From the NCBI RefSeq assembly GCF_902833145.1, contig NZ_CADFEN010000007.1:1-64000 (forward strand): a DNA stretch of 64,000 nt. Direction: 5' to 3'. Shown in pieces: positions 1-9,412 of the stretch. A program made the position numbers and the translations under genes. Each line of letters begins with the position of its first letter. Position 1 is the first letter of the stretch. Under the pieces are notes generated by a model, which saw only the letters and a program-made list of their open reading frames with translations, did not search any database and was not told where the DNA came from. The stretch comes from Burkholderia sp. BCC0506. GTDB lineage: Bacteria > Pseudomonadota > Gammaproteobacteria > Burkholderiales > Burkholderiaceae.

Positions 1-24
1 CAGTGCCTGAAGTGCCTTGCGATC

Positions 25-80
25 GAGCAATTGCCTCTCCTGACGTCCTTAAAGTCAGGCGTCAGGTTACGCAATTGCTC
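25..80. repeat. Nested inverted repeat
   Basis: Outer arms GAGCAATTGC (25-34) and GCAATTGCTC (71-80) are perfect reverse complements. Inner arms CCTGACG (39-45) and CGTCAGG (60-66) are also complementary. The 8-base palindrome GCAATTGC therefore occurs twice, 44 bases apart. It could be a paired operator, a cruciform or the terminator of a gene outside the window. There is no T-tract and no gene is clearly assigned to it. Confidence 0.55.
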
Positions 81-164
81 TCAAACCCTCCACGGTTTCC
101 TGCGATGAACCTTTTTTTCGTCTTCGGCAGGGAAATGGGGCGCGATGCGCGGCGGCGCTGCCCG

Positions 165-405
165 TTATTCGAACACCGGCCGGAAGAGGCTGCGCTCGTA
201 GCTGACGATGCACCGCGTTTCTTCCGCATAGCGGAACGCGGCCTGGCAGGCCGGATCGTCCTTCGCGCGTTCGCGGTAGCGAGCGCTCGTATTCGGCGAG
301 GCCCGGGAACGAGAACATCGCGAGCGCGATGTTGCTCGCGCCTTCCGACGGCAGGACGTAGCCGCGATGCATGCCGCCGAACTGCTCGACGAGCGGAATC
401 CACAT
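165..405 (-). pseudogene. NIPSNAP-family protein remnant, frameshifted and 5'-truncated
   Basis: The minus strand reads WIPLVEQFGGMHRGYVLPSE and then ALAMFSFPGLAEYER, typical of small NIPSNAP-family proteins. Around 278-288 the frame shifts by one base. The other frame continues with ERAKDDPACQAAFRYAEE and ends in FRPVFE and a stop at 165-167. Upstream the frame soon meets a stop and the usual 20 to 25 N-terminal residues are missing, so two independent lesions mark it as decayed. A sequencing error could explain the frameshift but not the lost start. Confidence 0.7.
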
Positions 406-517
406 CTCGCCGCAGGTCCCGCCCGCCGCGCTACCCCGGCATTTTTACGACATTTTTTCTTGCGACGGCGACCGGCGCGCTCCTAGACTCCGTGCATCTT
501 CACCACGGAGCATGGCC

Positions 518-1306
518 ATGTCGATACCCCGGAACGCGATCGCCGACCGCACCCCTGCCGCGCCGCCTTCGGCGTGCGCCGATCGGGTGATCGTCCGGCG
601 TTTCGATCCGGCAATCGACAGCTATGCAGAACTCACGCCGCTGCTGCACCGCGCGTTCGCGCGGCTCGGTGCGATGGGGCTCAACTGCACGTGCGTGGAT
701 CAGGACGAAGCCGTCACGCGCCGCCGCGCGGAAGCGGGCGAGTGCTATGTCGCCGTGTGCGGCGGGCGTGTCGTCGGCACGGCCACGCTGTATGCGACCG
801 ATCCGTCGTCGGCCTGCCCGCTGTACCGGCGCGAAGGCGTCGCGAGCGTGCGCCAGGTAGCGGTGGACCCGGCTTGCCAGAGTCGCGGGATCGGCGCGTT
901 GCTGCTGTCGTTCGCCGAGCAGTGGGCCGCGTTGCGCGGCTATGCGTTGCTCGCGCTGGATACCCCGCGGCCTGCCGCGCATCTGCTCGCATTCTATGGC
1001 GCGCAGGGTTTCGAGGTGGTCGACGTGATGCGCTTCGCCGGCAAGCGCTACGACAGCGCGATTCTGTGCAAACGGCCCGTTGCACGTCCCGCGCGCCGCG
1101 TATCGCCGGCGTCGCGGCTGGCGGCCCGCGTGGCGGCCGTACGGCGTGCCATGCATGCATGGGCGCCGCGCATCGTCGCGATGGCCCGGCACGACATGGG
1201 CGTGCGTCGTGCCGGCCGTTTCGCGGCGCGTCGCGCGGCCGGCGCAGCCAGTTGCCGGTCGTCGCCGTGGCGGCCGCGTCAGCACGGCCGCTTCGCGGCC
1301 CGATAG
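518..1306 (+). CDS. GNAT family N-acetyltransferase with an Arg/Ala-rich tail
   Basis: The 262-residue protein has a GNAT acyl-CoA-dependent acetyltransferase fold over about residues 20-180. The beta4-alpha3 region reads VRQVAVDPACQSRGIGALLL, and QSRGIG is the R/Q-x-x-G-x-G/A acetyl-CoA loop. The substrate is unknown. The ATG at 518 follows GGAG (507-510) at 7 bases; the in-frame ATG at 512 is too close to that site. After about residue 190 the sequence becomes a 70-residue stretch of Arg and Ala with no recognisable domain. That tail may be disordered, or the result of an ancient frameshift past the domain. Confidence 0.8.
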   Translation: MSIPRNAIADRTPAAPPSACADRVIVRRFDPAIDSYAELTPLLHRAFARLGAMGLNCTCVDQDEAVTRRRAEAGECYVAVCGGRVVGTATLYATDPSSACPLYRREGVASVRQVAVDPACQSRGIGALLLSFAEQWAALRGYALLALDTPRPAAHLLAFYGAQGFEVVDVMRFAGKRYDSAILCKRPVARPARRVSPASRLAARVAAVRRAMHAWAPRIVAMARHDMGVRRAGRFAARRAAGAASCRSSPWRPRQHGRFAAR

Positions 1307-1473
1307 CGACGGGCGGGTGCCGGCTCTCGTGCCGCTCGCGCGTCGCGTGGCCTGCGCGGCAGGCCGGGGCACGGACCATTCGATGACGCCGTGCGGTCGC
1401 GCATGGCGATGATCCAAAGAACGGCCGCGCTCGATGAATGGCGCGTCAGGCGGCGTGCAAAGGCGTGTGGGCG

Positions 1474-2832
1474 TCACTCGTCGCGGTGGCGCGTCTCGCC
1501 GCCGCCCCTCGCGAGGCGCCATGCGATCGTGCCGAGCACGCCGACGGCCACCACCAGCGCACCCCACAGCACGTAGCGGCGCCCGGCGTCCGCATCGGTG
1601 GCGGCCATCGGCGCGACCGCCGACACCGGCAGCGCCGCGCCGACGCGTGCGGGCCGCACTTCGGGCGCCATGCCGACCAGCAGTGCGTCGCGGCTCACGG
1701 CCGACGGCACGAGCGATGCGTCGCCCACGCCGAGCGTAAACGGCGGCATGCCGCGCGCGACGAAGGTCAGCGCGGCCGGATGCCAGCCGATCGCGACGCC
1801 CGGCTGGCAGCCGCCGAGCCCGCCGTTGCGCATGTCGACGACGATTCGCCACGCATGGTCCGTATTCGCCGAGAACCCGAGCGGCGGATTGCGCTGCTCG
1901 CCGCCCTTGGCTTGCAGCCGGAATAACACGGCGCTCGCGACGTCGCGCCACGGCGCTTGCTCATCGGCGCGGCTTTGCAGCATCGCGCGCGCGACGGTGT
2001 TCGGCTGCGGCAGGTCGATGCGCACGCGGTCGACGGGGTATGCGCCGTCGGTGTCGAACAGATACTCGCCCGGTGCGCCACCGGCACGTACCCGCACGGC
2101 GTCGCGCCACTGGCGCGGCACGGACGCCGTATCGGTGCCGCGTGCGTCGCGCGGATGCGTCTCGACGTCGATCGACGCGATCGACGGCGCGCCGTCGAGC
2201 CAGTCCAGCCGCAGGTAGCGCGGCGCCGCGCCGTCGAGCGCGATGCGTTCCTGCACGAGCACGTCGTTGCCGCGGCCGACCTTCAGCAACTGCGTGCTGC
2301 CGAGCGGCCGCCAACTGCGCAGGTCGTCGCTGGCTTCGACGGACACGCGCCCCTGGTAGCTGTCGTCGTCCACGTGCACGAGCAGCGCATCGATGCTGCC
2401 GTCGGTATGCGACAGGTCGACGAGGTCCGCGCCGCGCCGGGTGCGCGAAGGCGTCGCGACGGCCGCGCGCAGCGCGCCGTCCGGGTCGACCGTCACGCCG
2501 AGCGGCGCGCTGCCGTTCTCGGCCCGGGCGGGCGGCAGCGGGAACCAGTGCACCGGCGTGCGGGACGGCGGCACGGCGGGCCCGGCCGCGGCGGGCGCGT
2601 CGAGCGAGTATGGCACCGGCTCGCCCGAGCCGTTGAAGATGCGCACGTCGCCGAGATCGTCGCGTCGGCTCGCCGCATACACCGGCTGCGGCACGGTGAG
2701 CTGGTAATACGCGGCGCTGCCGTCGAGGTCGAGCGCGAAGCGCTGCGTGACGCGTCCGGCGTTCGGTGCGCCGTCGGCTGCGGCGAACGACGTGAGCAGG
2801 CTCAGCCCGAGCAGGGCGGCGAGTCGTTTCAT
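1474..2832 (-). CDS. DUF3999 family exported/membrane protein
   Basis: The 452-residue protein starts MKRLAALLGLSLLTSFAAAD, a clear signal peptide. A long beta-rich periplasmic part contains sialidase-like segments such as VRIFNGSGEPVPYSL. Near the C-terminus a single membrane helix (YVLWGALVVAVGVLGTIAW) is followed by a short basic tail. The start overlaps the stop of the upstream DUF2339 gene as ATGA, so the two are translationally coupled. DUF3999 and DUF2339 genes commonly occur as neighbours, which suggests one envelope complex of unknown role. No catalytic motif is visible. Confidence 0.85.
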   Translation of the reverse strand: MKRLAALLGLSLLTSFAAADGAPNAGRVTQRFALDLDGSAAYYQLTVPQPVYAASRRDDLGDVRIFNGSGEPVPYSLDAPAAAGPAVPPSRTPVHWFPLPPARAENGSAPLGVTVDPDGALRAAVATPSRTRRGADLVDLSHTDGSIDALLVHVDDDSYQGRVSVEASDDLRSWRPLGSTQLLKVGRGNDVLVQERIALDGAAPRYLRLDWLDGAPSIASIDVETHPRDARGTDTASVPRQWRDAVRVRAGGAPGEYLFDTDGAYPVDRVRIDLPQPNTVARAMLQSRADEQAPWRDVASAVLFRLQAKGGEQRNPPLGFSANTDHAWRIVVDMRNGGLGGCQPGVAIGWHPAALTFVARGMPPFTLGVGDASLVPSAVSRDALLVGMAPEVRPARVGAALPVSAVAPMAATDADAGRRYVLWGALVVAVGVLGTIAWRLARGGGETRHRDE

Positions 2833-5750
2833 GGCCGCTCGTCCCGTTGCACGGCGGCCCTCGGCGGCAGCGGCGAGAAATAGCCGATCAACAACAGCAG
2901 CACGCCGATGCCGATGAACGACACGATGCGCTCGATGCCGGTGACGTGCGACAGGTCGAACAGGAACAGCTTGACGACCGTGAGCGCGAGCAGCGCGGCG
3001 CCGACGAACCACAGCGGTCGCAGCCCGCGGCGCGTGGCCCAGATCGTGATCGCGAGCGCGCAGACCGTCCAGTACACGGATACCGACGCCTGCACGAGCG
3101 TCGATTCGGCCATCGCGTCGAATTCGTACGGCACGCCGGTCCAGTGATGCAGCGTGCGCAGCATCAGCGCGTTGAACCACAGGAACACGGTACCGATCGC
3201 CATATAGCCGACGACGCGCGGGTGCCATGCGATGCCGAGCGCTCTCAAGCGGCGCCGCCACGCGGCGAAGGCGACGAAGACGAGGCCCTGCGCGATGTCG
3301 AGCGGATTGAGCAGCGGCAGCCAGAAGAGCGGAGATGCGTCGCCGTCGCTCACCGTGCTGGCGAGGGTCCACAGCCACAGCAACGCGGCGAGCGGCGCGG
3401 CGCCCCACACCTGGTACGCGCGCGGGAACGCCGCGACGGGCCAGCGCAGGCGCGAGCCGGGGCCCGACACGACGAGGAGCAGCGCCCCGAAGCCGTACGC
3501 CCATGCGCTCCAGCTCCACGCGCCTTCCGGGACGAATGCGCGCAGGCGCCAGAAACCTTCGAGCGACAGCAGCCCGCACAGGGTCCAGAACGCCAGCGTA
3601 TGCAGCGGCGCGAGGATGGCTGTCGAAACGGAGGGCACGGTTCCGTTCGCCGCAGCGGCGCCGGTCGTGCCGCGCGACTGGCGCCACAGCAGCGCAAGCC
3701 CCGCGCCGACGGCCACCGGCCACGCGAACGCGCCCATGCCCGACAGCGGCGCTTCGTGTGCCTCGAACGCGCGCAATGCGAGCAGCGCCAGTACCGGCGT
3801 GAGCGCGAGCGCGGGCCATTCGGCGAGCGGCCACGCGAGCCGGCGGCGTGCGACGTGCGCGAGCCACGCGGTGCCGGCCGCGAACAGCGCGGTCGTATCG
3901 ATAACGAAGCGATCGGCATGCAGGTCGACGTGGCGGCTCGCATGGACGAGGATCTCGTGCAGCCCGCCGCTGATCCACCACAGCAGCCCCCACGCGGCAG
4001 CCGCGACACCGATCTCGGGCATCCATGCGTGCCATGCGCGCGCTTCGCCGCGCCCGTGCAGCCACCAGCCGGTGAACAGGCCGGCGAGCGCGATCAGCAG
4101 CATCGCGATAGTCGGGCCGTTGAGCACCGGCAGCGCAGCGGTGTCGGCCGGCCCCAGCAGGCTCGTGAAGAACGCGCCGGCCGCGGCGACCTGCATCACC
4201 AACCCGAAGCCGAACGCGAGCAGGCGTTTCTGCCGCACGCCAAGCCACACGACGGCCGCGCCTTCGATGGCCCACGCGGCGCTGGTCGTCGGCCCCGAGA
4301 ACGCGAACGGCACCGCGAGCGTCGCGAAGATGACCGCGAGCGCGAGCATCGATTCGAACAGCAGCCCGAGGCGGTCGCGGCGCCGCGCGAGCCACGCGGC
4401 GACCGCGACGTAGAACGCCGACAGCGCGACCGCGCTCCACGCGAGCCCGAACGGCATGCCTTTCACGAGCGACGCCTGCAGCGCGGTCGCGACGATCGGC
4501 GTGCCGAACACGAGCGTGCCGTCCACATAGTGCCGCAGCGCGAGTTCGCGTTTCACCGCATACAGCAGCGCGATGCCGACATACATCAGGAAGAACAGGA
4601 TCAGGAACGGCTCGGTGCTCGCGAACAGCGCGGGGCGATAGGCCGCCACGCCCCACGCGGAGCCGATCGTGAACGTGAACACGAAGCCGAGCAGGTTCAG
4701 CGGGCGCCAGGCCTTGAACCACGCGATCGCGAAAATGCCCGCGTTCAGCAGTGCGTAGTAGCTGAACAGCGCGACGTGATTGCCCCGGCCGGTCGACAGC
4801 AGGATCGGTGCGAGGAAGCCGCCCGCGCTGCCCATGAACGCGAGCGGCAGCGCGTTCTGCCGCACCGCGAGGAACGCGCTCAGCGCGCAGACCGCGACCA
4901 TCAGCGGGAACGCGGCGCCGACGGGCAGCAGCGCATAGAGCTTGGTCGCGGCGAAGATCGTCAGGTACAGGATGCCGACGCCGCCGCCTTGCAGCACGAG
5001 GCCGTAGGCGGCGCGGCGCGCCCGCACGCGCCAGCCGATCGCGAGCAGCGCGGCCGCGGCGAGCGCCGTGCCCGCGAGGCGGAATTCGATCGGCAGCATG
5101 TCGTTGTCGGCCGCGTACTTGAGCAGGAACGCGACGCCGAAGAACAGCACGATGATCCCGACACGCACGACCGTGTTGCCGCCGAGCAGCCAGTCGCGTG
5201 CGGCGCGGAACAGGCGATCGGTGATGCCGGGTTCGCGTGGCGCCGGGGCTTCGTGCGTGTTGCGCGTGCCGGTTGTCGCCGAGGCCGCGGCGGCGGGCGG
5301 TGCGATCGGTCCGGCAGGCGGCGCGGATGCCGCCGCTCGGGGCATGGATGCGGGGACGGCGCTCGTTGGGGGGATCGCGTACGCATCGCGCGTGGCGACG
5401 GGTTGTGCCGGCTGCTGCTGCGGCTCGGGCTGCGGCTGCGCCGGGAATGCGGGTGGCGGGTTGGTTGTCGATACGTTCGCGGACTGGCCCCGCAGTCGGG
5501 CGACTTCCTGCGTGAGTGTTTCGACCGCCGCTTCGAGTCGCGCGACACGCTCGGCCAGCGTGCCGGGCGGCTCGTCGCGAAGGGCTGCGGGCGCCTGTGT
5601 CCCGGCAGGGCGCTTGCCGCGGTGCAGCCTGCGGCCGATCAGGAACCCGAGCGTCCAGCCCAGCAACGCGCCATACACGGGGGAAAAGTCATGCATCAGG
5701 CCGGCGATGCCGCCTGCGATGAAGCCGATCGCGCTCAAGACCCACATCAT
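2829..5750 (-). CDS. DUF2339 family polytopic membrane protein
   Basis: This 973-residue protein begins with a hydrophobic helix (MMWVLSAIGFIAGGIAGL). A coiled-coil-like stretch at about residues 65-85 (LAERVARLEAAVETLTQEVA) and a Pro/Ala/Gln-rich linker to about residue 170 follow. The rest is an almost unbroken series of membrane helices, more than twenty. Length and layout fit DUF2339, whose function is unknown. It is the first gene of a two-gene unit with DUF3999. Two ATG codons in tandem (5750 and 5747) make the exact start uncertain by one residue. Confidence 0.88.
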   Translation of the reverse strand: MMWVLSAIGFIAGGIAGLMHDFSPVYGALLGWTLGFLIGRRLHRGKRPAGTQAPAALRDEPPGTLAERVARLEAAVETLTQEVARLRGQSANVSTTNPPPAFPAQPQPEPQQQPAQPVATRDAYAIPPTSAVPASMPRAAASAPPAGPIAPPAAAASATTGTRNTHEAPAPREPGITDRLFRAARDWLLGGNTVVRVGIIVLFFGVAFLLKYAADNDMLPIEFRLAGTALAAAALLAIGWRVRARRAAYGLVLQGGGVGILYLTIFAATKLYALLPVGAAFPLMVAVCALSAFLAVRQNALPLAFMGSAGGFLAPILLSTGRGNHVALFSYYALLNAGIFAIAWFKAWRPLNLLGFVFTFTIGSAWGVAAYRPALFASTEPFLILFFLMYVGIALLYAVKRELALRHYVDGTLVFGTPIVATALQASLVKGMPFGLAWSAVALSAFYVAVAAWLARRRDRLGLLFESMLALAVIFATLAVPFAFSGPTTSAAWAIEGAAVVWLGVRQKRLLAFGFGLVMQVAAAGAFFTSLLGPADTAALPVLNGPTIAMLLIALAGLFTGWWLHGRGEARAWHAWMPEIGVAAAAWGLLWWISGGLHEILVHASRHVDLHADRFVIDTTALFAAGTAWLAHVARRRLAWPLAEWPALALTPVLALLALRAFEAHEAPLSGMGAFAWPVAVGAGLALLWRQSRGTTGAAAANGTVPSVSTAILAPLHTLAFWTLCGLLSLEGFWRLRAFVPEGAWSWSAWAYGFGALLLVVSGPGSRLRWPVAAFPRAYQVWGAAPLAALLWLWTLASTVSDGDASPLFWLPLLNPLDIAQGLVFVAFAAWRRRLRALGIAWHPRVVGYMAIGTVFLWFNALMLRTLHHWTGVPYEFDAMAESTLVQASVSVYWTVCALAITIWATRRGLRPLWFVGAALLALTVVKLFLFDLSHVTGIERIVSFIGIGVLLLLIGYFSPLPPRAAVQRDERP

Positions 5751-6366
5751 GGAGTGCGTTCCCTCTTCTTATGGATTTTCGGATCCCACGCGATTAAAAA
5801 AGCAGAGGCGCAGTTCATTCACTATGGCCCGTTTTGTCAGGCACATGTCTCGAGAATATCGCCGGCGCAGAGTAGCCGGGAATCTCATCCGTGAATCTAG
5901 CATAGCCGGTCGATCGCGCCGTTCGCTTCCCGGGTTTCGTCATCCGACAGGCCGATCCGGTGCGCTTCGTCGCGTCGTCTCGATGCACGGAGGCCAAGGT
6001 CGGTCGGCCGACGGACAGATCCGGGATGGGACCACGGAAACGTGGAAACGGGATCGTGTAGCCAGGCCGGTAGTCGACGATTAATTTCGGTATGCTGATT
6101 TGAAGTGCGAGTCATCGCGACGAGGGGATGATCGAGTTTTAAATGGAATGAAAAGAAGTGTAAAAGACAGGGCGATTTTACAGTCGGGTATTTATTGAGA
6201 TGAATTTGGCGGATACCATTTGACGTCATGGGGTCGATTTTCTCGAGAACGACGCGGTCCCGCCGGAAGGGTGTGCAGATCGCCGCAATGGCATACGACG
6301 CCTGGGTGATGAGGGGCGCGCATCGCCGTTTGCACCTGACTCCGATAAACCACATTGGGAAATCAC
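5751..6366. other. Intergenic region with an AT-rich core
   Basis: No convincing gene is present in this 616-base gap. Bases 6080-6230 are clearly poorer in GC than the surroundings, with runs such as GTTTTAAATGGAATGAAAAG. This probably holds the promoter of the DcrB-like gene at 6367 and of the divergent DUF2339 gene. I could not place a reliable -35/-10 pair. The open frames here have no start context and unlikely composition. Confidence 0.5.
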
Positions 6367-6804
6367 ATGGATTCACGCTACACCATCGAGGAAGGCAGCG
6401 TTGCGCTGCCCAATGGATTCGAAGATCGCTCGACGACCGTTTTCGTGCTGAGCGATGCCAATCTGCCGCCAATCAACTTCAATATCACCCGCGACACGCT
6501 GTTGTCGAACGAGACGCTGACGGCATATCTCGATCGTCAGCTCGTGTTGCTCCGGAAGAACCTGCCGGGCTATACGCTGACGCGGCGCGAGCCTGTCACG
6601 CTGGGCGGTGAGATCGCCGGTGAACAGTTCAGTGCGATGCAGAAGCACGGTGCCCAGACGATTCACCAGCGACAAGCCGCGTTCATTCATCGGCCCGGCC
6701 GCGTGCTGGTTTTTTCCTGCACCGGCGTTCGCCCGTTCGGCGAGACGCAAGATGCGATGTGGCACGACTGGCTCGCGAGTTTCCGCGCGTCGTCGGCACG
6801 CTGA
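6367..6804 (+). CDS. DcrB-related (DUF1795) protein
   Basis: The 145-residue protein has no signal peptide. Its N-terminal IEEGSVALPNGFEDRSTTVF and middle INFNITRDTLLSNETLTAYL match the DcrB/DUF1795 alpha-beta fold. In Proteobacteria this cytosolic form is often found beside type VI secretion spike genes and may act as an effector chaperone or adaptor. No such genes lie nearby, so the role is open. The ATG at 6367 follows GGGA (6357-6360) at 6 bases. It stands alone after an AT-rich leader. Confidence 0.75.
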   Translation: MDSRYTIEEGSVALPNGFEDRSTTVFVLSDANLPPINFNITRDTLLSNETLTAYLDRQLVLLRKNLPGYTLTRREPVTLGGEIAGEQFSAMQKHGAQTIHQRQAAFIHRPGRVLVFSCTGVRPFGETQDAMWHDWLASFRASSAR

Positions 6805-7246
6805 CGCGAAGGGGCGAGCATGCGGTCATGGCGCGGATGCGGCATGCCCGCATGCTCGTACCCCCGAAGGCGCGCCTCTACACTCGCCATCCTCGCTTCG
6901 CGCCGCGCGCGTGTATGAGAGATTTCCCGAACGGACGCTGATTTGTCCGAAAGCGACGCACCCTCCACGCATTCTTCTGCCTTTTGCCGTACCGATGCGG
7001 CCACCTCGCACCGCACAACGATCGGCTGCAACCCTCTCCGCTGTTGGCCGCACGCCTGATGCACCGCCGCAAGCCGCGCGCATGGTGCGCACAGTCCCGC
7101 CCGCCGGAGCCACCGGCCGCCATCCGCCCATGTCGTATTTGCGCAAGCGTTTGTCGTAATTCGTCGGCAGGCCGGGGTTTTTTCTGGCAACTATGTAGGC
7201 ACGCTATGACAAGCGCGAGTCCCCGCTACACGAGGAGAAGGTTTCG
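6805..7246 (+). other. Intergenic region upstream of the choline ABC operon
   Basis: There is no supported gene in these 442 bases. The segment must carry the control region of the transporter genes starting at 7247. It contains the 8-base palindrome TTGCGCAA within ATTTGCGCAAGCG (around 7137-7149) and a near-direct repeat of GTCGTATTTGCG and GTCGTAATTCGT. These are possible regulator sites; I could not assign them. The last bases give a good ribosome site, AGGAG at 7233-7237. Confidence 0.4.
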
Positions 7247-8416
7247 ATGGATGCCCCCAAGGTTGTGGTCGAAGGTCTGTGCAAGGTGTTTGGAAGCAAT
7301 CCGCAGCAGGCGCTCGACATGCTCGCCGCCGGTGCGACGAAGGACGAAGTGCTCAAGCGCACCGGTCAGGTCGTCGGCGTGCACAACGTCTCCTTCGATG
7401 TGCAGGAAGGCGAAATTTTCGTGCTGATGGGCCTGTCGGGTTCCGGCAAGTCCACGCTGATCCGCCTCGTGAACCGGCTGGTCGATCCGAGCGCCGGCAA
7501 GGTGCTGATCGACGGGCTCGACGTCGCGTCCGCACGCCGCTCGGCGCTGACCGCGCTGCGCCGCAAGGACATGAGCATGGTGTTCCAGTCGTTCGCGCTC
7601 ATGCCGCATCGCACCGTCGTGTCGAATGCCGCGTTCGGACTCGAAGTCGCGGGCATGGGCAAGAAGGAGCGCGAGCGCCGTGCGATGGAAGTGCTCGAGC
7701 AGGTTGGCCTCGCGCCGTTCTCGCACAAGCTGCCGTCCGAGCTGTCGGGCGGCATGCAGCAGCGCGTCGGCCTCGCCCGCGCGCTCGCCGTCAACCCGTC
7801 GCTGATGATCATGGACGAGGCGTTCTCCGCGCTCGATCCGCTCAAGCGCCGCGAAATGCAGGATGTGCTGCTGCAACTGCAGAAGGAGCAGCGCCGCACG
7901 ATCATGTTCGTGTCGCACGATCTGGAGGAAGCGCTGCGCATCGGCAACCGCATCGCGATCATGGAGGGCGGGCGCCTCGTGCAGGTCGGCACGCCGCAGG
8001 ACATCATCGCGAATCCGGCCGACGATTACGTGCGCGCATTCTTCGACGGTATCGACACCAGCCGCTACCTCACCGCCGGCGACCTGATGCAGACGGGCGC
8101 CGTGCCGCTCGTCTCGAAGTGCGATGCCGCGAACGTCGCGGCTTCGCTGAACGGCAGCGCCGAATACGCGTTCGTGCTCGATGCCCAGCGCAAGATCCGC
8201 GGCTTCGTCACGCGCGACGCGATCGGTCAGGACACGCCGTCCGTGCGGCCGATCGAAAGCATCCGGCGCGATGCGTCGCTCGAACATGTCGTCGCGCGCG
8301 TCGTCGCGAGCCCGAATGCACTGCCCGTCGTCGACGACGACGGCTGCTACTGCGGCTCGGTCGATCGTGCGCTCATCCTGAAGGCCATCACGCGTTCGCG
8401 AGGCTCCCATGTCTGA
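7247..8416 (+). CDS. Choline/glycine betaine ABC transporter ATP-binding subunit
   Basis: This 389-residue ProV/ChoV-type ATPase energises uptake of quaternary amines. Walker A (GLSGSGKST), signature (LSGGMQQR) and Walker B (LMIMDEAFSALD) are intact and followed by the H-loop region (MFVSHDLEE). The N-terminus carries the roughly 50-residue ProV-type insertion before Walker A. The C-terminal 110 residues form a CBS-like pair that could sense osmolarity or ligand. The stop overlaps the permease start by 8 bases. Membership of the QAT family is certain; choline rather than betaine as substrate is inferred from the binding protein and the GlxA regulator. Confidence 0.9.
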   Translation: MDAPKVVVEGLCKVFGSNPQQALDMLAAGATKDEVLKRTGQVVGVHNVSFDVQEGEIFVLMGLSGSGKSTLIRLVNRLVDPSAGKVLIDGLDVASARRSALTALRRKDMSMVFQSFALMPHRTVVSNAAFGLEVAGMGKKERERRAMEVLEQVGLAPFSHKLPSELSGGMQQRVGLARALAVNPSLMIMDEAFSALDPLKRREMQDVLLQLQKEQRRTIMFVSHDLEEALRIGNRIAIMEGGRLVQVGTPQDIIANPADDYVRAFFDGIDTSRYLTAGDLMQTGAVPLVSKCDAANVAASLNGSAEYAFVLDAQRKIRGFVTRDAIGQDTPSVRPIESIRRDASLEHVVARVVASPNALPVVDDDGCYCGSVDRALILKAITRSRGSHV

Positions 8417-9305
8417 AATGATTCCGCTCGGCAGCTGGGTCGACCAGTCCGTTCACTACCTGCTCGACCACGACGCGAAGACGTTCGACGCGATCGGTCA
8501 AGCGATCGAAGGGCTCGCGGCATTCGTCGAGCACGGCCTGCAGGCGATCCCGATGTGGCTGATGATGGCGATCTTCATCGGCGTCGGGCTGTGGCGGGTG
8601 GGCTGGCGCTTCGCGCTGTTCACCGCCGCGTCGCTGCTGCTGATCTTCGCGACCGGCTTCTGGGATCAAACGGTCATCACGCTCGGCCTCACGCTGTCGT
8701 CGACGATCATCAGCCTCGTGCTCGGCATTCCGCTCGGCATCTGGGCCGCGAAGAGCAAGTGGGTCGCCGCGATCGTACGCCCGATCCTCGACCTGATGCA
8801 GACGATGCCGGCCTTCGTCTACCTGATTCCGGCCGCGATGCTGTTCGGTCTCGGCCGCGTGCCGGGGATCCTGTCGACGGTGATCTTCGCGATGCCGCCC
8901 GCGGTGCGCCTCACGAGCCTCGGCATCCGCCACGTGAACCGCGAGATCGTCGAAGCCGGCCAGGCATTCGGCTGCACGCCGTGGCAGTTGCTGTACAAGG
9001 TCCAGTTCCCGAACGCACTGCCGTCGATCATGCAGGGCGTGAACCAGACGATCATGATGGCGCTGTCGATGGTGATCATCGCGTCGATGGTCGGCGCGGG
9101 CGGTCTCGGCAACGACGTGCTCGCGAGTATCCAGCGCCTCGATATCGGCCTCGGTTTCGAAAGCGGTCTGTCGGTCGTGCTGCTCGCGATCATTCTCGAC
9201 CGCATCACCGAAAGCTTCGGCCGCGCGCCCGGCACCGTGAAGGCGCCGCTGTTCTCGGGCCTCAAGCAGCTCTTTCGCGTGAAGGCCGCGCCCGCGCAGG
9301 CCTGA
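8409..9305 (+). CDS. Choline/glycine betaine ABC transporter permease
   Basis: The 298-residue integral membrane subunit has at least six helices. The permease coupling loop is visible as EAGQAFGCTPWQLLYKVQFP, the EAA motif that contacts the ATPase. The conserved QTMPAFVYLIPAAMLFG segment precedes it. It resembles ProW/ChoW proteins. Its start lies inside the end of the ATPase gene (8-base overlap), so both are co-translated. The binding protein is encoded separately at 10515, after a regulator gene. Confidence 0.9.
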   Translation: MSEMIPLGSWVDQSVHYLLDHDAKTFDAIGQAIEGLAAFVEHGLQAIPMWLMMAIFIGVGLWRVGWRFALFTAASLLLIFATGFWDQTVITLGLTLSSTIISLVLGIPLGIWAAKSKWVAAIVRPILDLMQTMPAFVYLIPAAMLFGLGRVPGILSTVIFAMPPAVRLTSLGIRHVNREIVEAGQAFGCTPWQLLYKVQFPNALPSIMQGVNQTIMMALSMVIIASMVGAGGLGNDVLASIQRLDIGLGFESGLSVVLLAIILDRITESFGRAPGTVKAPLFSGLKQLFRVKAAPAQA

Positions 9306-9412
9306 TCTCCGGCGGCTGGCCATGCGCTGGCCGCTCACCCTGAATGGATAACGGCTCCTGCGGCTTCGGCCGCGGAGCTGACCTTCTGCAACCTCCTCGC
9401 CAGGAGACCGAT

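Noticed and set aside
2847-5894. Open frame of 1015 codons on the plus strand opposite DUF2339
   Set aside because: Its product is a low-complexity Arg/Glu/Gln/His mixture, the usual shadow of a GC-rich gene read on the other strand. The minus-strand DUF2339 gene has real motifs and coupling.
7165-7185. T-run after GGCCGGGG as a terminator
   Set aside because: There is no matching upstream arm to form a stem, and it lies between genes of a probable promoter region.
9344-9412. Upstream ATG at 9344 as the start of the GlxA regulator
   Set aside because: It lacks a ribosome site and adds 23 residues of non-family sequence. The GTG at 9413 has AGGAG at 6 bases.
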